Shown: positions 1-8,686 of the stretch, piece after piece | Position numbering within the stretch: the stretch's first letter is position 1 | How the letters are laid out: each line of letters starts with the position of its first letter | Assembly (NCBI GenBank): GCA_016787525.1 | Contig: JAEUUP010000143.1 | Span: 62,001 to 126,000, forward strand | DNA length: 64,000 bases | From: Saprospiraceae bacterium | GTDB lineage: Bacteria; Bacteroidota; Bacteroidia; Chitinophagales; Saprospiraceae | Direction of reading: 5' to 3' | Made by a program: the position numbers and the translations under genes | Notes under the pieces: model-generated | What the model was told of the DNA's origin: nothing | Database searches by the model: none | The model's input: the letters and a program-made list of their open reading frames with translations, nothing else

Positions 1-27
1 TGTTTCATCCTAAAGTATGAATGTGTA

Positions 28-501
28 CTAAGCAATGATTTTCAATCGTTTAGCTTTTTCAACGGCTTGAGTACGGCGATTGACTTCCAATTTTTCGAAA
101 ATTTTGGATGAATGTGTTTTAATGGTATTGAGTGAAACAAATAGTTGCTGTGCAATCTCTTGATTGCTCATGCCTTGCGCCATCAGATTGAGAACTTCTA
201 ACTCGCGTTGGCTCAATCCCAATTTTTTGATTTCATCGGTATTGATGGCGAAAGAAGTAGATGCTTCAGTAAAAATTTCTTTCTCGACAACGATGGTTTT
301 TACACGCGGATTCGTCAATTTTACAGCCAGCCACACGCCCAAAGCTGTGAATGTAAGGGCGATAACAAAACTGTAAATCTCTAAAGCATGGTTGAAGATG
401 ATGAATTTCAACTGAACCCATTTTAGAAAAAAAAGAAACAGTGCCAACGAAGCACCATACAGAAATACGGATTTATTTTTTGTCCAAAACGATGCGAACA
501 T
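28..501 (-). CDS. Membrane-anchored LuxR-type transcriptional regulator
   Basis: 157 residues. Two hydrophobic segments (about 11-29 and 41-62) are followed by a LuxR/NarL helix-turn-helix at about 94-153, with the family hallmarks LSQRELEVL, GMSNQEIA and the recognition helix SLNTIKTHSSKIFEKL. There is no receiver domain, so it is a short membrane-tethered DNA-binding protein rather than a response regulator; this layout is common in Bacteroidota. Target genes are not visible. It is transcribed away from the oxidoreductase gene that starts at 567. The HTH call is firm; the sensing role is inference. Confidence 0.85.
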   Translation of the reverse strand: MFASFWTKNKSVFLYGASLALFLFFLKWVQLKFIIFNHALEIYSFVIALTFTALGVWLAVKLTNPRVKTIVVEKEIFTEASTSFAINTDEIKKLGLSQRELEVLNLMAQGMSNQEIAQQLFVSLNTIKTHSSKIFEKLEVNRRTQAVEKAKRLKIIA

Positions 502-566
502 TCTATTCTGTTTGTGATTTCAAAGTGATAAAATTAAGCCGTTTTTTTAAATTTTAAACGTAACCA

Positions 567-1547
567 ATGGATAAAACAAGATTTGAAAAAGGTATCAACT
601 GGGGCATCATCGGTGTGGGCGATGTGTGCGAAGTCAAGAGTGCGCCCGCCATGAATCTGATTGAAGGTTCAAAATTGGTCGCTGTTATGCGACGAAATGG
701 CGACAAAGCTGCCGATTTTGCCCGTAGGCATGGTGTTCCAAAGTGGTACGACGATGCTGATGCGCTCCTCAACGACCCCTCAGTAAATGCCATCTACATC
801 GCTACCCCACCCGATTCTCATGCTTTTTATGCGCTCAAAGCGGCTGCGGTTGGCAAACCTGTTTATGTCGAAAAACCGATGGCACGCACATATGCCGAGT
901 GTCTATCCATGATTGAGGCTTGTGAAAAAGCACAAATCCCGCTTTTTACAGCCTACTATCGGCGCGAATTAGCGTTGTACAAGACTGTCAAACGCCTTAT
1001 TACTGAGGGGGTCATCGGCGATGTGCGTTTTGTAGATATAAAATTGCACAAACCTTTACAAACCAATGGCGACAGTTGGCGCATACAACCCGACATAGCG
1101 GGCGGGGGCTTGTTCTACGATTTAGGCTCGCATCAACTCGATATTATGGATTTTTTATTTGGTGAAATCGAGTCGGCTCATGGTTTTGCAGCCAATCAAG
1201 CCCAAGTTTATCCTTCCGAAGACATCGTTTTAGGGAGTTTTCAGTTCAAAAATGGTATTTTGGGTCAAGGCTCATGGTGTTTCAATGCCCCCCTCAGTAG
1301 TGAGACCGATTTGACAACCATTTATGGAAGCAAAGGCGAATTATCCTTCACTTTTTTTAGTAATTTCCACGTTCAGCTAAAAATTGATGGAAAAAGAAAG
1401 AAAATTTGGACATTTGAAATGCCCAAACACATTCAACAGCCTTTAATTCAAACCATTGTTGATGATTTGCAAGGCAAAGGGACATGTGTCAGCACGGGCG
1501 TTTCTGGCGCACGGACGAATTGGGTAATGTCGCAATTGTGCAGATAA
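567..1547 (+). CDS. Gfo/Idh/MocA family oxidoreductase
   Basis: 326 residues, usual length for the family. The N-terminal Rossmann fold begins with WGIIGVGDV (residues 12-20) for NAD(P) binding; the EKP motif carrying the catalytic-type lysine lies at 102-104 (VYVEKPMA), and a substrate-domain segment GGLFYDLGSHQLD follows near 175. The family oxidises or reduces sugars, inositols and related polyols. The substrate cannot be named. No export signal, so cytoplasmic, unlike its relative at 4844. Three copies of the TACTGAGGGG motif sit inside it and encode DPSV, TEGV and APLSS. Confidence 0.9.
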   Translation: MDKTRFEKGINWGIIGVGDVCEVKSAPAMNLIEGSKLVAVMRRNGDKAADFARRHGVPKWYDDADALLNDPSVNAIYIATPPDSHAFYALKAAAVGKPVYVEKPMARTYAECLSMIEACEKAQIPLFTAYYRRELALYKTVKRLITEGVIGDVRFVDIKLHKPLQTNGDSWRIQPDIAGGGLFYDLGSHQLDIMDFLFGEIESAHGFAANQAQVYPSEDIVLGSFQFKNGILGQGSWCFNAPLSSETDLTTIYGSKGELSFTFFSNFHVQLKIDGKRKKIWTFEMPKHIQQPLIQTIVDDLQGKGTCVSTGVSGARTNWVMSQLCR

Positions 1548-1576
1548 TTTGATAACGGATTTTAAAACTTTCGACC

Positions 1577-2032
1577 ATGAAAAATCTGTCCTTATGGCAA
1601 ACCATTTTAGCAACTGGTCTCATTGCTGGCACATTGGACATATTGGCTGCTATTTTCTTATTAGCCAATGGTCAAGCTATTAGTATTTTAAAATATGTAG
1701 CAAGTGGTGCATTCGGAAAAGCAGCACTCGAAGGAGGGAATGGCATGGCATTGTGGGGTTTGTTGTTCCATTTCATTATTGCGATGAGCTGGGTAATATT
1801 GTATTTTTTAGCTTATCCACGTATTCCTTTTTTGAAAAAAAATATATTTATCAGTGCAGTCATTTATGGCATTGTCGTTTGGTCAGTTATGAATTTAGTG
1901 GTTTTACCCATTACGCATATCGGTTTACGACCTTTTAACTGGCTATCGGTCCTTAAAAACATGACAATTCTGTGCTTTTGTATTGGTTTACCAGCCGCTG
2001 CATTCGCTCAAAGATTCTATCAAAACAAATGA
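1577..2032 (+). CDS. Small integral membrane protein, unknown function
   Basis: 151 residues with four hydrophobic stretches (about 8-30, 55-76, 84-105, 122-145), no signal peptidase site and no recognised catalytic motif. It resembles small four-helix membrane proteins often annotated as hypothetical (for example DUF1440-like), but I cannot assign a family with confidence. It starts 29 bases after the oxidoreductase, so the two may be co-transcribed. A CCCCTCAGTA copy begins two bases after the stop codon. Confidence 0.75.
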   Translation: MKNLSLWQTILATGLIAGTLDILAAIFLLANGQAISILKYVASGAFGKAALEGGNGMALWGLLFHFIIAMSWVILYFLAYPRIPFLKKNIFISAVIYGIVVWSVMNLVVLPITHIGLRPFNWLSVLKNMTILCFCIGLPAAAFAQRFYQNK

Positions 2033-2078
2033 CACCCCTCAGTAAAAACGGATTTTTTAACTAAACAATCAAGATAAA

Positions 2079-2831
2079 ATGAAAAAAAACATTCTCTTTT
2101 TCCTTGCTTTAATCTTATCACAAAGCATTTTTGCTCAAAAACAATTCAAAGTTTTTCTTTTTACTAAGACAGCAGGTTGGCACCACGAATCCATACACGA
2201 GGGTGTCGCGGCATTCCGAAAACTGGCAGAACGCCACAATTTCGATGTAGATTGGCAAGAAAACACGCAGTTTGTCACTGAAAAAAACTTGGAAAAATAC
2301 CAGTGCATTGTGTTTTTGAACACAACGGGTGATGTTTTGGACTCGACACAACAGAAAGCTGTCGAAAAATTCATTCAATCAGGCAAAGGTTTCGTGGGCA
2401 TCCATTCAGCTTCTGATACAGAATACGGTTGGGAATGGTACACCAAAATGGTGGGTATGATGTTCAAAATTCACCCTGCCCAACAGACGGCTTATTTGAA
2501 TGTGGTTGACAGCAATTTCCCAGGCATGGAGCGTTTTCCAAAGAAACTACTTTGGACGGATGAATGGTACGAGTTTGGTGAGTTGAAAGCCAAAGATTTG
2601 AAGTATTTGGTGACAGTAGATGAAAAATCATATGATCCCAAAGCCAAATGGGGAACGAATGAAGGCAAAGGCATGGGCAACGTCCACCCGATTTCGTGGT
2701 ATCACGCTTACGACGGTGGTCGCGCTTTCTATACTGCTTTGGGTCATATTCCTGCAACTTTTTCTGACCAAACTTTTCTCGACCATCTTTATGGTGGCGT
2801 GTATTGGGCGACAACGGGAAAAGGTCTTTAA
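2079..2831 (+). CDS. Secreted ThuA domain protein
   Basis: 250 residues. A signal peptide occupies residues 1-19 (hydrophobic core, SIFAQ cleavage region). The mature protein is a single ThuA (trehalose-utilisation, class-I glutamine-amidotransferase-like) fold with the family landmarks TKTAGWHHESIHEG near the start and GKGFVGIHSASDTEY in the middle. ThuA-like proteins act in disaccharide (trehalose, glucoside 3-keto) metabolism, usually beside Gfo/Idh/MocA oxidoreductases, as here. It is one of three ThuA modules in the window (see 15505 and 20174). A strong terminator follows. Confidence 0.9.
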   Translation: MKKNILFFLALILSQSIFAQKQFKVFLFTKTAGWHHESIHEGVAAFRKLAERHNFDVDWQENTQFVTEKNLEKYQCIVFLNTTGDVLDSTQQKAVEKFIQSGKGFVGIHSASDTEYGWEWYTKMVGMMFKIHPAQQTAYLNVVDSNFPGMERFPKKLLWTDEWYEFGELKAKDLKYLVTVDEKSYDPKAKWGTNEGKGMGNVHPISWYHAYDGGRAFYTALGHIPATFSDQTFLDHLYGGVYWATTGKGL

Positions 2832-2842
2832 TTCTTTTCATT

Positions 2843-2884
2843 AAGCTTTACGCAAGTTCAATACTTGCGTAAAGCTTTTTTTTC
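2843..2884 (+). terminator. Rho-independent terminator after the ThuA gene
   Basis: A perfect 14-bp stem (2843-2856 with 2864-2877), seven-base loop and a run of T's through 2884, beginning 12 bases after the stop codon at 2831. Confidence 0.9.
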
Positions 2885-2940
2885 ATTGAAAATCAATGAG
2901 TTAAAACCTTTTGTGATTACCAACTTTAAACTCTATTTCT

Positions 2941-4710
2941 ATGAAAAACAAACTTCTGTTCTTGCTCACATTTATTTTTCAAATTGTTTTAGCTCAAAAC
3001 CCAACTGAAAAATACTCAATTGACTCTGCTTCAATTGAACAAATGGGCATTCCAAAAGGTGAAATTTTTAAATTCACTTTCGACAATTCTAAAATTTTTC
3101 CTGGCACTTGGCGTGAAATCACCGTTTATGTCCCCCCTCAGTATCGAGGGGATAAACCTGCTTGCGTATATGTCAATCAAGATGGTGTACAGTGGAAAGC
3201 ACCTACTGTTTTTGACAATTTGATTCATCGAAAAGAAATGCCGATTACAATTGGCGTTTTCATTACACCTGGTCGAGTCCGCGCAAGTGATACGGCAACA
3301 GCATTGGACAGGTTCAACCGCAGTTTCGAGTACGATGGTTTAGGAGACAACTATGTGCGTTTTTTATTAGAAGAAGTGCTGCCTGAAGTTGAGAAAAAGA
3401 AAACAAGTGATGGACGACCCATCATTCTATCTAAAAATGGGAACGATAGAGCTATTGGAGGGTCAAGTAGTGGTGCAGTGTGCGCATTCACTGCAGCGTG
3501 GGAACGTCCTGAAGCGTTTTCGCGGGTGTTTTCAGCGATTGGTACTTATGTCAGCTTGCGTGGTGCAGACCGCTACCCGTCTTTGATCCGCAAATATGAG
3601 CCAAAACCGATTCGTATTTTTCTTCAGGATGGCTCAAATGACCTCAATATTTATGCAGGCGATTGGTGGAAAGCCAACGAAACGATGGAACGTGCTTTGC
3701 AATTTGCCGGTTATGAGGTCAACCATGTCTGGGGCGAAGGCGCACACAACGGACAACATGGTACAGCTGTTTTTCCCACCGCGATGCGTTGGCTTTGGAA
3801 AGATTATCCAAAACCTGTGGGCAAGGGTACAACTAAAAACCCGTTTTTGAACGATATTCTAATAGAAGGTTCAGAATGGGAGTTGGTCGGCGAAGGCTAT
3901 ACTTTTACTGAGGGGGTGGTTGCAAATGCGCAAGGAGAAGTTTTTTTTCAAGATATTCTCAATTCAAAAACATATAAAGTTGGTTTGGACGGTAAAGTTG
4001 AAGTAGCGATTGCGGATGCCAAATGCGCAAGCGGTACCAGTTTCACTGAAAATGGTCAAATGGTAACAATTACAAGTGGTTGGGGCTGTCCAACGCGACA
4101 AGTGATTGGTTACGATAAGCAACTGAAACCCACCGTTTTGGCGGATAGTTTGGGCGGAAATGATATTTTGGTAGCTAAAAATGGCAATATTTACCTAACA
4201 CAACCCGACGGCAGAGAGAAGCCAAGTAAGATATACCTCCTCAAACCCAATGGAGAAAGGGCTGTGGTGGATGAAGGTATCCGATTCGCCAATGGCTTGT
4301 GCCTTTCGCCAGACCAAACACAATTGTATGTTACTGAATCCACATCTCATTGGGTGTGGGTTTTTCAGATTCAAAGTGATGGAAAACTGACTGCCAAACA
4401 GCGTTTTGGCTGGTTGCATGTGCGCGACACCGATGAAAATGCTTGGTCGGATGGTATAAAATGTGACAGAAATGGACGAGTTTATGTGACAACGCAAACA
4501 GGTATTCAAGTGCTTGACCAATTGGGGCGTGTCAATGCAATCATTCCAGTACCGAAAACCAAAGGGCAAGTCTCGAATATCTGCTTTGGCGGAAAGGATT
4601 TTGACACTATATATATAACGTGTGTTGATAAGGTTTTTAAAAGAAAAGTCAAGGTAAAAGGTGCCAATGCATTCGATAGCCCGACGAAACCGAATACGCC
4701 ACGATTGTAG
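2941..4710 (+). CDS. Secreted esterase fused to SMP-30/gluconolactonase domain
   Basis: 589 residues with a signal peptide (about 1-19, ending IVLAQ). Residues about 40-295 form an alpha/beta-hydrolase of the Esterase-D/enterochelin-esterase type: nucleophile Ser176 in GSSSG and a candidate catalytic His269 in EGAHNGQHG. Residues about 310-575 are a six-bladed beta-propeller of the SMP-30/gluconolactonase (SGL) family, with FANGLCLSPDQTQLYVTES typical of the fold. Such fusions in Bacteroidota are assigned to hydrolysis of plant or sugar esters and lactones in the periplasm; the real substrate is unknown. Two TACTGAGGGG copies lie inside. Confidence 0.85.
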   Translation: MKNKLLFLLTFIFQIVLAQNPTEKYSIDSASIEQMGIPKGEIFKFTFDNSKIFPGTWREITVYVPPQYRGDKPACVYVNQDGVQWKAPTVFDNLIHRKEMPITIGVFITPGRVRASDTATALDRFNRSFEYDGLGDNYVRFLLEEVLPEVEKKKTSDGRPIILSKNGNDRAIGGSSSGAVCAFTAAWERPEAFSRVFSAIGTYVSLRGADRYPSLIRKYEPKPIRIFLQDGSNDLNIYAGDWWKANETMERALQFAGYEVNHVWGEGAHNGQHGTAVFPTAMRWLWKDYPKPVGKGTTKNPFLNDILIEGSEWELVGEGYTFTEGVVANAQGEVFFQDILNSKTYKVGLDGKVEVAIADAKCASGTSFTENGQMVTITSGWGCPTRQVIGYDKQLKPTVLADSLGGNDILVAKNGNIYLTQPDGREKPSKIYLLKPNGERAVVDEGIRFANGLCLSPDQTQLYVTESTSHWVWVFQIQSDGKLTAKQRFGWLHVRDTDENAWSDGIKCDRNGRVYVTTQTGIQVLDQLGRVNAIIPVPKTKGQVSNICFGGKDFDTIYITCVDKVFKRKVKVKGANAFDSPTKPNTPRL

Positions 4711-4843
4711 TTTTTTAGGCAAGAACAGCTCGAAATCGTAAATCCAAATTTTGATACAGACATAGAGTTTAGCATTTTCAGTATCAGTATCAAATTTGAC
4801 CCCCTCAGTATTTTTTCTTTTCATCCAATAAATTCATAAGAAA

Positions 4844-5950
4844 ATGACAACACGCCGCGATTTTTTGAAAAAAATGACTGCTTCCACAGTGGTTTTGCCA
4901 CTGATAAGCGATATTAATGATACAGTAATACCCTTAGCCGATGGCAAGCAATTACGAATTGCGTTTTGTGGTTTGGGTAGCTATGCTCGACGTTGTGCAG
5001 ATGCTATTAAAGATTGTAAAAATGTAAAGTTAGTCGGTGCTATTTCAGGAACACCTAATAAATTGGAAGAATGGCAAACCAAATACGGCGTTGCGAAAGA
5101 AAATTGCTATTCCTACGAAACCATGGATGGCATAAAAAATAATCCAAATATTGATGCTGTCTATATCACAACACCTAACGCACTGCATCATCCTCAGACC
5201 CTACGCATTGCCAAAGCAGGAAAACACATCATTTGTGAAAAACCTATGGCTATCAATGCCAAAGAAGCCGAAGAAATGATTGCCGCTTGCAAAGCTGCCA
5301 ATGTCAAGTTATTGATAGGCTATCGGATGCACTTTGAACCTAAAACCCTGGAAATCATCCGCATGAGAAAGGAAGGAGAATTAGGCAAAATCTTGTTTTT
5401 CCAAGGTTTGTGCGGTTTCCGCATTGGCGACCCGACCCAATGGCGACTCAATAAGGACTTGGCAGGCGGCGGCTCAATGATGGATATTGGCATTTATGCT
5501 ATCAATGGCGCTCGTTATATGATTGGTGAAGACCCAATTTGGGTGACAGCACAGGAAACCAAAACCGATACTGTCAAATTCAAAGCAGGTGTGGACGAAA
5601 CCATTACATTCCAATTGGGTTTTCCAAACGGTGCCGTAGCCTCTTGTCTTTCGACTTATGCTATGAATGGGCTGGACAAATTCTATTTGAATGGAGAAAA
5701 AGGCTTCGCCGAAATGCAACCATCAACAGGTTATGGCCCTATAAAAGGTCGGACACACAAAGGCGAATTGACACATCCACATGTCACACATCAAACCGTT
5801 CAGTTAGATGAAATGGCTGCTATCCTTTTCGAAAACAAACAACCTATTGTACCAGTAGATGGTGAAGAGGGTTTGAAAGATATGAAAATCATTGATGCTA
5901 TTTTTAAATCGGTTGCAAAAAATGGTGAAAAAGTTTCCATAAAATACTGA
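4844..5950 (+). CDS. Tat-exported Gfo/Idh/MocA family oxidoreductase
   Basis: 368 residues. The N-terminus TTRRDFLKK is a twin-arginine export signal, so the enzyme is probably folded with its nicotinamide cofactor and exported to the periplasm. The Rossmann motif is LRIAFCGLGSYARR, the EKP motif is ICEKPMAINAKEAEEM, and GGGSMMDIGIYAINGARYMIGE is typical of the glucose-fructose oxidoreductase-like branch. It probably acts with the secreted ThuA and lactonase proteins upstream on a periplasmic sugar or sugar acid; the pathway is inference. An inverted pair of CCCCTCAGTA motifs follows 15 bases after the stop. Confidence 0.9.
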   Translation: MTTRRDFLKKMTASTVVLPLISDINDTVIPLADGKQLRIAFCGLGSYARRCADAIKDCKNVKLVGAISGTPNKLEEWQTKYGVAKENCYSYETMDGIKNNPNIDAVYITTPNALHHPQTLRIAKAGKHIICEKPMAINAKEAEEMIAACKAANVKLLIGYRMHFEPKTLEIIRMRKEGELGKILFFQGLCGFRIGDPTQWRLNKDLAGGGSMMDIGIYAINGARYMIGEDPIWVTAQETKTDTVKFKAGVDETITFQLGFPNGAVASCLSTYAMNGLDKFYLNGEKGFAEMQPSTGYGPIKGRTHKGELTHPHVTHQTVQLDEMAAILFENKQPIVPVDGEEGLKDMKIIDAIFKSVAKNGEKVSIKY

Positions 5951-5964
5951 TAATCAAAATATTA

Positions 5965-6009
5965 CCCCCTCAGTATCTTTGCTATTATTTAACGTTTATA
6001 CTGAGGGGG
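5965..6009. terminator. Stem-loop made of two inverted CCCCTCAGTA motifs
   Basis: CCCCCTCAGTAT and ATACTGAGGGGG face each other across about 20 bases, allowing a 12-13 bp perfect stem directly behind the oxidoreductase gene. No T-tract follows, so termination is inferred by analogy with paired uptake sequences in Haemophilus and Neisseria. Confidence 0.6.
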
Positions 6010-6058
6010 TGCTTAATCGTTTCGTTATTTACGCTTAAAAACTACCGAAGTATTGTCA

Positions 6059-6301
6059 ATAAGTATGCGGAACAAATAAATTGCAATTACTCACTGTTTC
6101 TCGCTTCGCTCGAAATACGTGCTTTGTAAGGACTTTTTAGGAGTTTCTGTACTTTTTTAATGAAAATCTATGATTTTCATTAAAAAAGTACAGAAACTCC
6201 AATAGAGTTAATTCTTGTACGCTTTTTTTTGCTTGTCCAAAGGACTCCTTCGGAGCAAAAAAACAGTGAGTAATTGCAATTTATTTGTTCTCCATACTTA
6301 T
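6059..6301. repeat. Nested palindromic element (~243 bp)
   Basis: Outer arms of about 40 bases (ATAAGTATG..GAACAAATAAATTGCAAT..) are inverted repeats of each other, ending in CTCACTGTTT / AAACAGTGAG. A second, internal hairpin of roughly 30 bp per arm occupies about 6138-6199. A central framework resembling CTCACTGTTT..GCTTCGCTCGAAATACGTGC recurs in the elements at 6848, 10676, 40024 and 59793. It fills most of the 5951-6322 spacer and has no coding capacity of its own. Confidence 0.75.
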
Positions 6302-6322
6302 CACCTAATAAAAAAGAAAAAG

Positions 6323-6844
6323 ATGAATTTCGACTTAGACAAATCAATAGAAATATTAGAAAAAACACCGAAAATTCTCAAAAACTTGCTTGAAAACCTA
6401 TCTGATGAGTGGATATATGCTGATGAAGGCGAAGGCACTTGGAGCGCATTTGATGTGATCGGGCATCTGATTCATGGCGAAATGACTGATTGGTTGCCAC
6501 GTTTGGATTTGATTTTATCGGAAAAAGAAGATAAAACCTTTGAGCCATTCGACCGTTTTGCCCAATTTGAATTGAGTCGTGGGAAAACATTGTCGAATTT
6601 GTTGAAAGAATTTAAAAAATTGAGAAAAAAGAATTTGAAACGCCTTAGTAGCAAAAATTTGACATATTCAGATTTCCAAAAAACAGGCTATCATCCAGCG
6701 TTAGGAGAAGTCACTGTGGCGCAACTTTTATCCACTTGGACAGTTCACGATCTCAACCATATCGCTCAAATAGCCCGTGTGATGGCAAAACAATACAAAA
6801 CTGAAGTCGGTCCATGGGTTCAATATTTAGGTATCTTGAATTAA
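6323..6844 (+). CDS. DinB-like four-helix metalloprotein (putative thiol S-transferase)
   Basis: 173 residues from the ATG at 6323 (MNFDLDKSIEILEKTPK). An ATG at 6215 is in frame but lies inside the palindromic element and would add an unlikely lysine-rich leader. The fold is DinB/YfiT-like: WSAFDVIGHLIHGE carries the first histidine ligand and STWTVHDLNHIAQIARVMA near the C-terminus supplies the paired His-x3-His ligands. The family includes bacillithiol or mycothiol-dependent transferases and damage-inducible proteins. The substrate here is unknown. The stop codon abuts the MITE-like element at 6848. Confidence 0.85.
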   Translation: MNFDLDKSIEILEKTPKILKNLLENLSDEWIYADEGEGTWSAFDVIGHLIHGEMTDWLPRLDLILSEKEDKTFEPFDRFAQFELSRGKTLSNLLKEFKKLRKKNLKRLSSKNLTYSDFQKTGYHPALGEVTVAQLLSTWTVHDLNHIAQIARVMAKQYKTEVGPWVQYLGILN

Positions 6845-7056
6845 ATACTGATGTTACGCAGGGTACAGTTTATGCACTGTTTTTTGCTGCGCAAAAAAAG
6901 CGTACAATAAAAAGAATCTATCAGACCGAAGTTCATTTTTCAATCGCTTGCGATTGAAAAATGAACTTCGGTCTAAAAAAAATCATTTCTTAGCACGTCT
7001 TTTTTGCGTAGCAAAAAATAGTCTGTAATGGTATCGTGCGTAATATCAGTTAAATA
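6841..7056. mobile_element. MITE-like element with 13-bp inverted ends and 7-bp target duplication
   Basis: The element spans 6848-7049 (202 bp). Its ends are CTGATGTTACGCA and TGCGTAATATCAG, one mismatch from perfect inversion, flanked on each side by TTAAATA (6841-6847 and 7050-7056), the expected target-site duplication. Inside are a TTTTTTGC..GCAAAAAA stem and a long central hairpin on AGACCGAAGTTCATTTTTCA. It has no transposase, so it would move in trans. A sister copy lies at 40024-40224 with identical ends and length. Confidence 0.85.
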
Positions 7057-7092
7057 TTATTTTTATTCATCAATTTTAAAACCTTAGCAATC

Positions 7093-8646
7093 ATGCTTAC
7101 AACACGCCGTTCCTTTCTAAAAGTTGCTAGCCTTAGTTCTGTTGGCATTGGATTCATCAACCCTTTTGATTTTGCTTTTTCACCCACCAAAAGCCTACCA
7201 CGCATGTCGCCTGAGTCACAGGGCGTACTGTCATCTGGTATTCGTAATTTTTTGAAAGCGACACAAGAATCTGGTTTAGAATGGCATAGTTTCATGCTGT
7301 TGCGGCATGGCAATGTGGTTGCCGAAGCTTGGTGGAAGCCATTCGATGCCTCGTATAAGCATACTTTATATTCACTTTCTAAGAGTTTTACAAGTTCGGC
7401 TATTGGTTTTTTAGTTACTGAAGGTAAAATAACAGTTAACGACCCAGTTTTGACATTTTTCCCCGACGATGTACCCGCCTCGCCTAGTGACAATTTGAAA
7501 AAAATGACCGTCAAGCACCTATTGACTATGAACACAGGACACGACAAAGAGGTGAATCTGCGCGAAGCCAAAGACACTTGGGTGAAAGCATTTTTGGCAC
7601 ACGATGTACCACACGAACCCAGCACACATTTCCTATATAACACACCTGCCACCTACATGTTGGGTGCAATTGTCCATAAAATCACAGGTCAAACATTAGA
7701 AGATTACCTCAAACCACGCCTTTTCGACCCCCTCAGTATAGAAGGCTATGATTGGGAAAAATCGCCGCAAGGACTAAATGTTGCAGGGTGGGGTTTACGA
7801 GTCAAAACAGAAGATTTAGCAAAATTCGGACAATTGTATCTGCAAAAAGGCAAGTGGAATGGCAAACAAATCCTGCCCGAAGCATGGATTGCAGAAGCTA
7901 CTAGTAAACAAACAACATCGCAAGCTGGCGACAACGACTGGTCTCAAGGTTATGGCTATCAATTTTGGCGGTGCAAACCAGGTTTTTATCGCGGCGATGG
8001 GGCTTTCGGTCAGTTTTGTATGGTCATGCCAGAACAAGAAGCCGTATTGATAATGACTTGTGAGAGTTTCAACCTACAAAAAACAATGAATGTCGCCTAT
8101 GAAACCTTGCTGCCGGCCATGAAAAATACGCCTCAAACAGCCTACCCCTCAGTATATGCGGCTTTGAAAGCAGAAATTGCAGCTTTATCGCTGTCAACGC
8201 CAAAAGGCAAAACGAATTCACCTCTGATGTCAAAATACAGCGATAAGGTTTTTAAACTGGAAAAGAACGAATTGGGTATCCAACGCATTGGCTTGGGCTT
8301 GTTTGCTGATGCAGGTGTTTTACGTGTAGATTACGATGGCACTGGTTTCAAAAAGATTGGTTTTGGGTGGGAGCAATGGAAGGTCAATAAAAACAATATA
8401 AAAAACCCTTTCGCAATCCCATTTCGCACACATATTGACTCAAAAATAGCCGCCACAGCAACATGGATGGATGACAAAACCTTACAGATAAATCTAAAAT
8501 TTGTAGAAACCGTCCATGGTGATAGATTGACTGTTACCTTTGAGGACGATAAAATAACCCTTGCCTTTATGAACAGTGTTTCAGAAAACAATAAAAATGC
8601 ACCTGAAAAAAGAGAATCATTAAAAGGTACTTTGACACATAACTAA
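7093..8646 (+). CDS. Serine hydrolase of the beta-lactamase / PBP-like class C family
   Basis: 517 residues. The N-terminus TTRRSFLKVASL is a probable Tat export signal. The catalytic Ser94 and Lys97 lie in the SxxK motif (YSLSKSFTSS), and a tyrosine motif of the YxN type is visible in FLYNTPATYMLG. The class C beta-lactamase fold covers about residues 40-370; a C-terminal beta-rich extension of about 150 residues follows (lipocalin-like, as in many Bacteroidota esterases of this family). Likely a periplasmic esterase or D-aminopeptidase; beta-lactam hydrolysis is not implied. Confidence 0.88.
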   Translation: MLTTRRSFLKVASLSSVGIGFINPFDFAFSPTKSLPRMSPESQGVLSSGIRNFLKATQESGLEWHSFMLLRHGNVVAEAWWKPFDASYKHTLYSLSKSFTSSAIGFLVTEGKITVNDPVLTFFPDDVPASPSDNLKKMTVKHLLTMNTGHDKEVNLREAKDTWVKAFLAHDVPHEPSTHFLYNTPATYMLGAIVHKITGQTLEDYLKPRLFDPLSIEGYDWEKSPQGLNVAGWGLRVKTEDLAKFGQLYLQKGKWNGKQILPEAWIAEATSKQTTSQAGDNDWSQGYGYQFWRCKPGFYRGDGAFGQFCMVMPEQEAVLIMTCESFNLQKTMNVAYETLLPAMKNTPQTAYPSVYAALKAEIAALSLSTPKGKTNSPLMSKYSDKVFKLEKNELGIQRIGLGLFADAGVLRVDYDGTGFKKIGFGWEQWKVNKNNIKNPFAIPFRTHIDSKIAATATWMDDKTLQINLKFVETVHGDRLTVTFEDDKITLAFMNSVSENNKNAPEKRESLKGTLTHN

Positions 8647-8686
8647 ATTTCCAATTTCTAAAATCTCTAAATTCTATTCATTTTTT

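Noticed and set aside
5974-5981. TATCTTTG after the motif pair as a promoter for the DinB-like gene
   Set aside because: No -33 box at the right spacing, and the element at 6059 separates it from the gene by 340 bases.
6215-6322. N-terminal extension of the DinB-like protein
   Set aside because: It lies inside the palindromic element, and the ATG at 6323 begins a normal family N-terminus.
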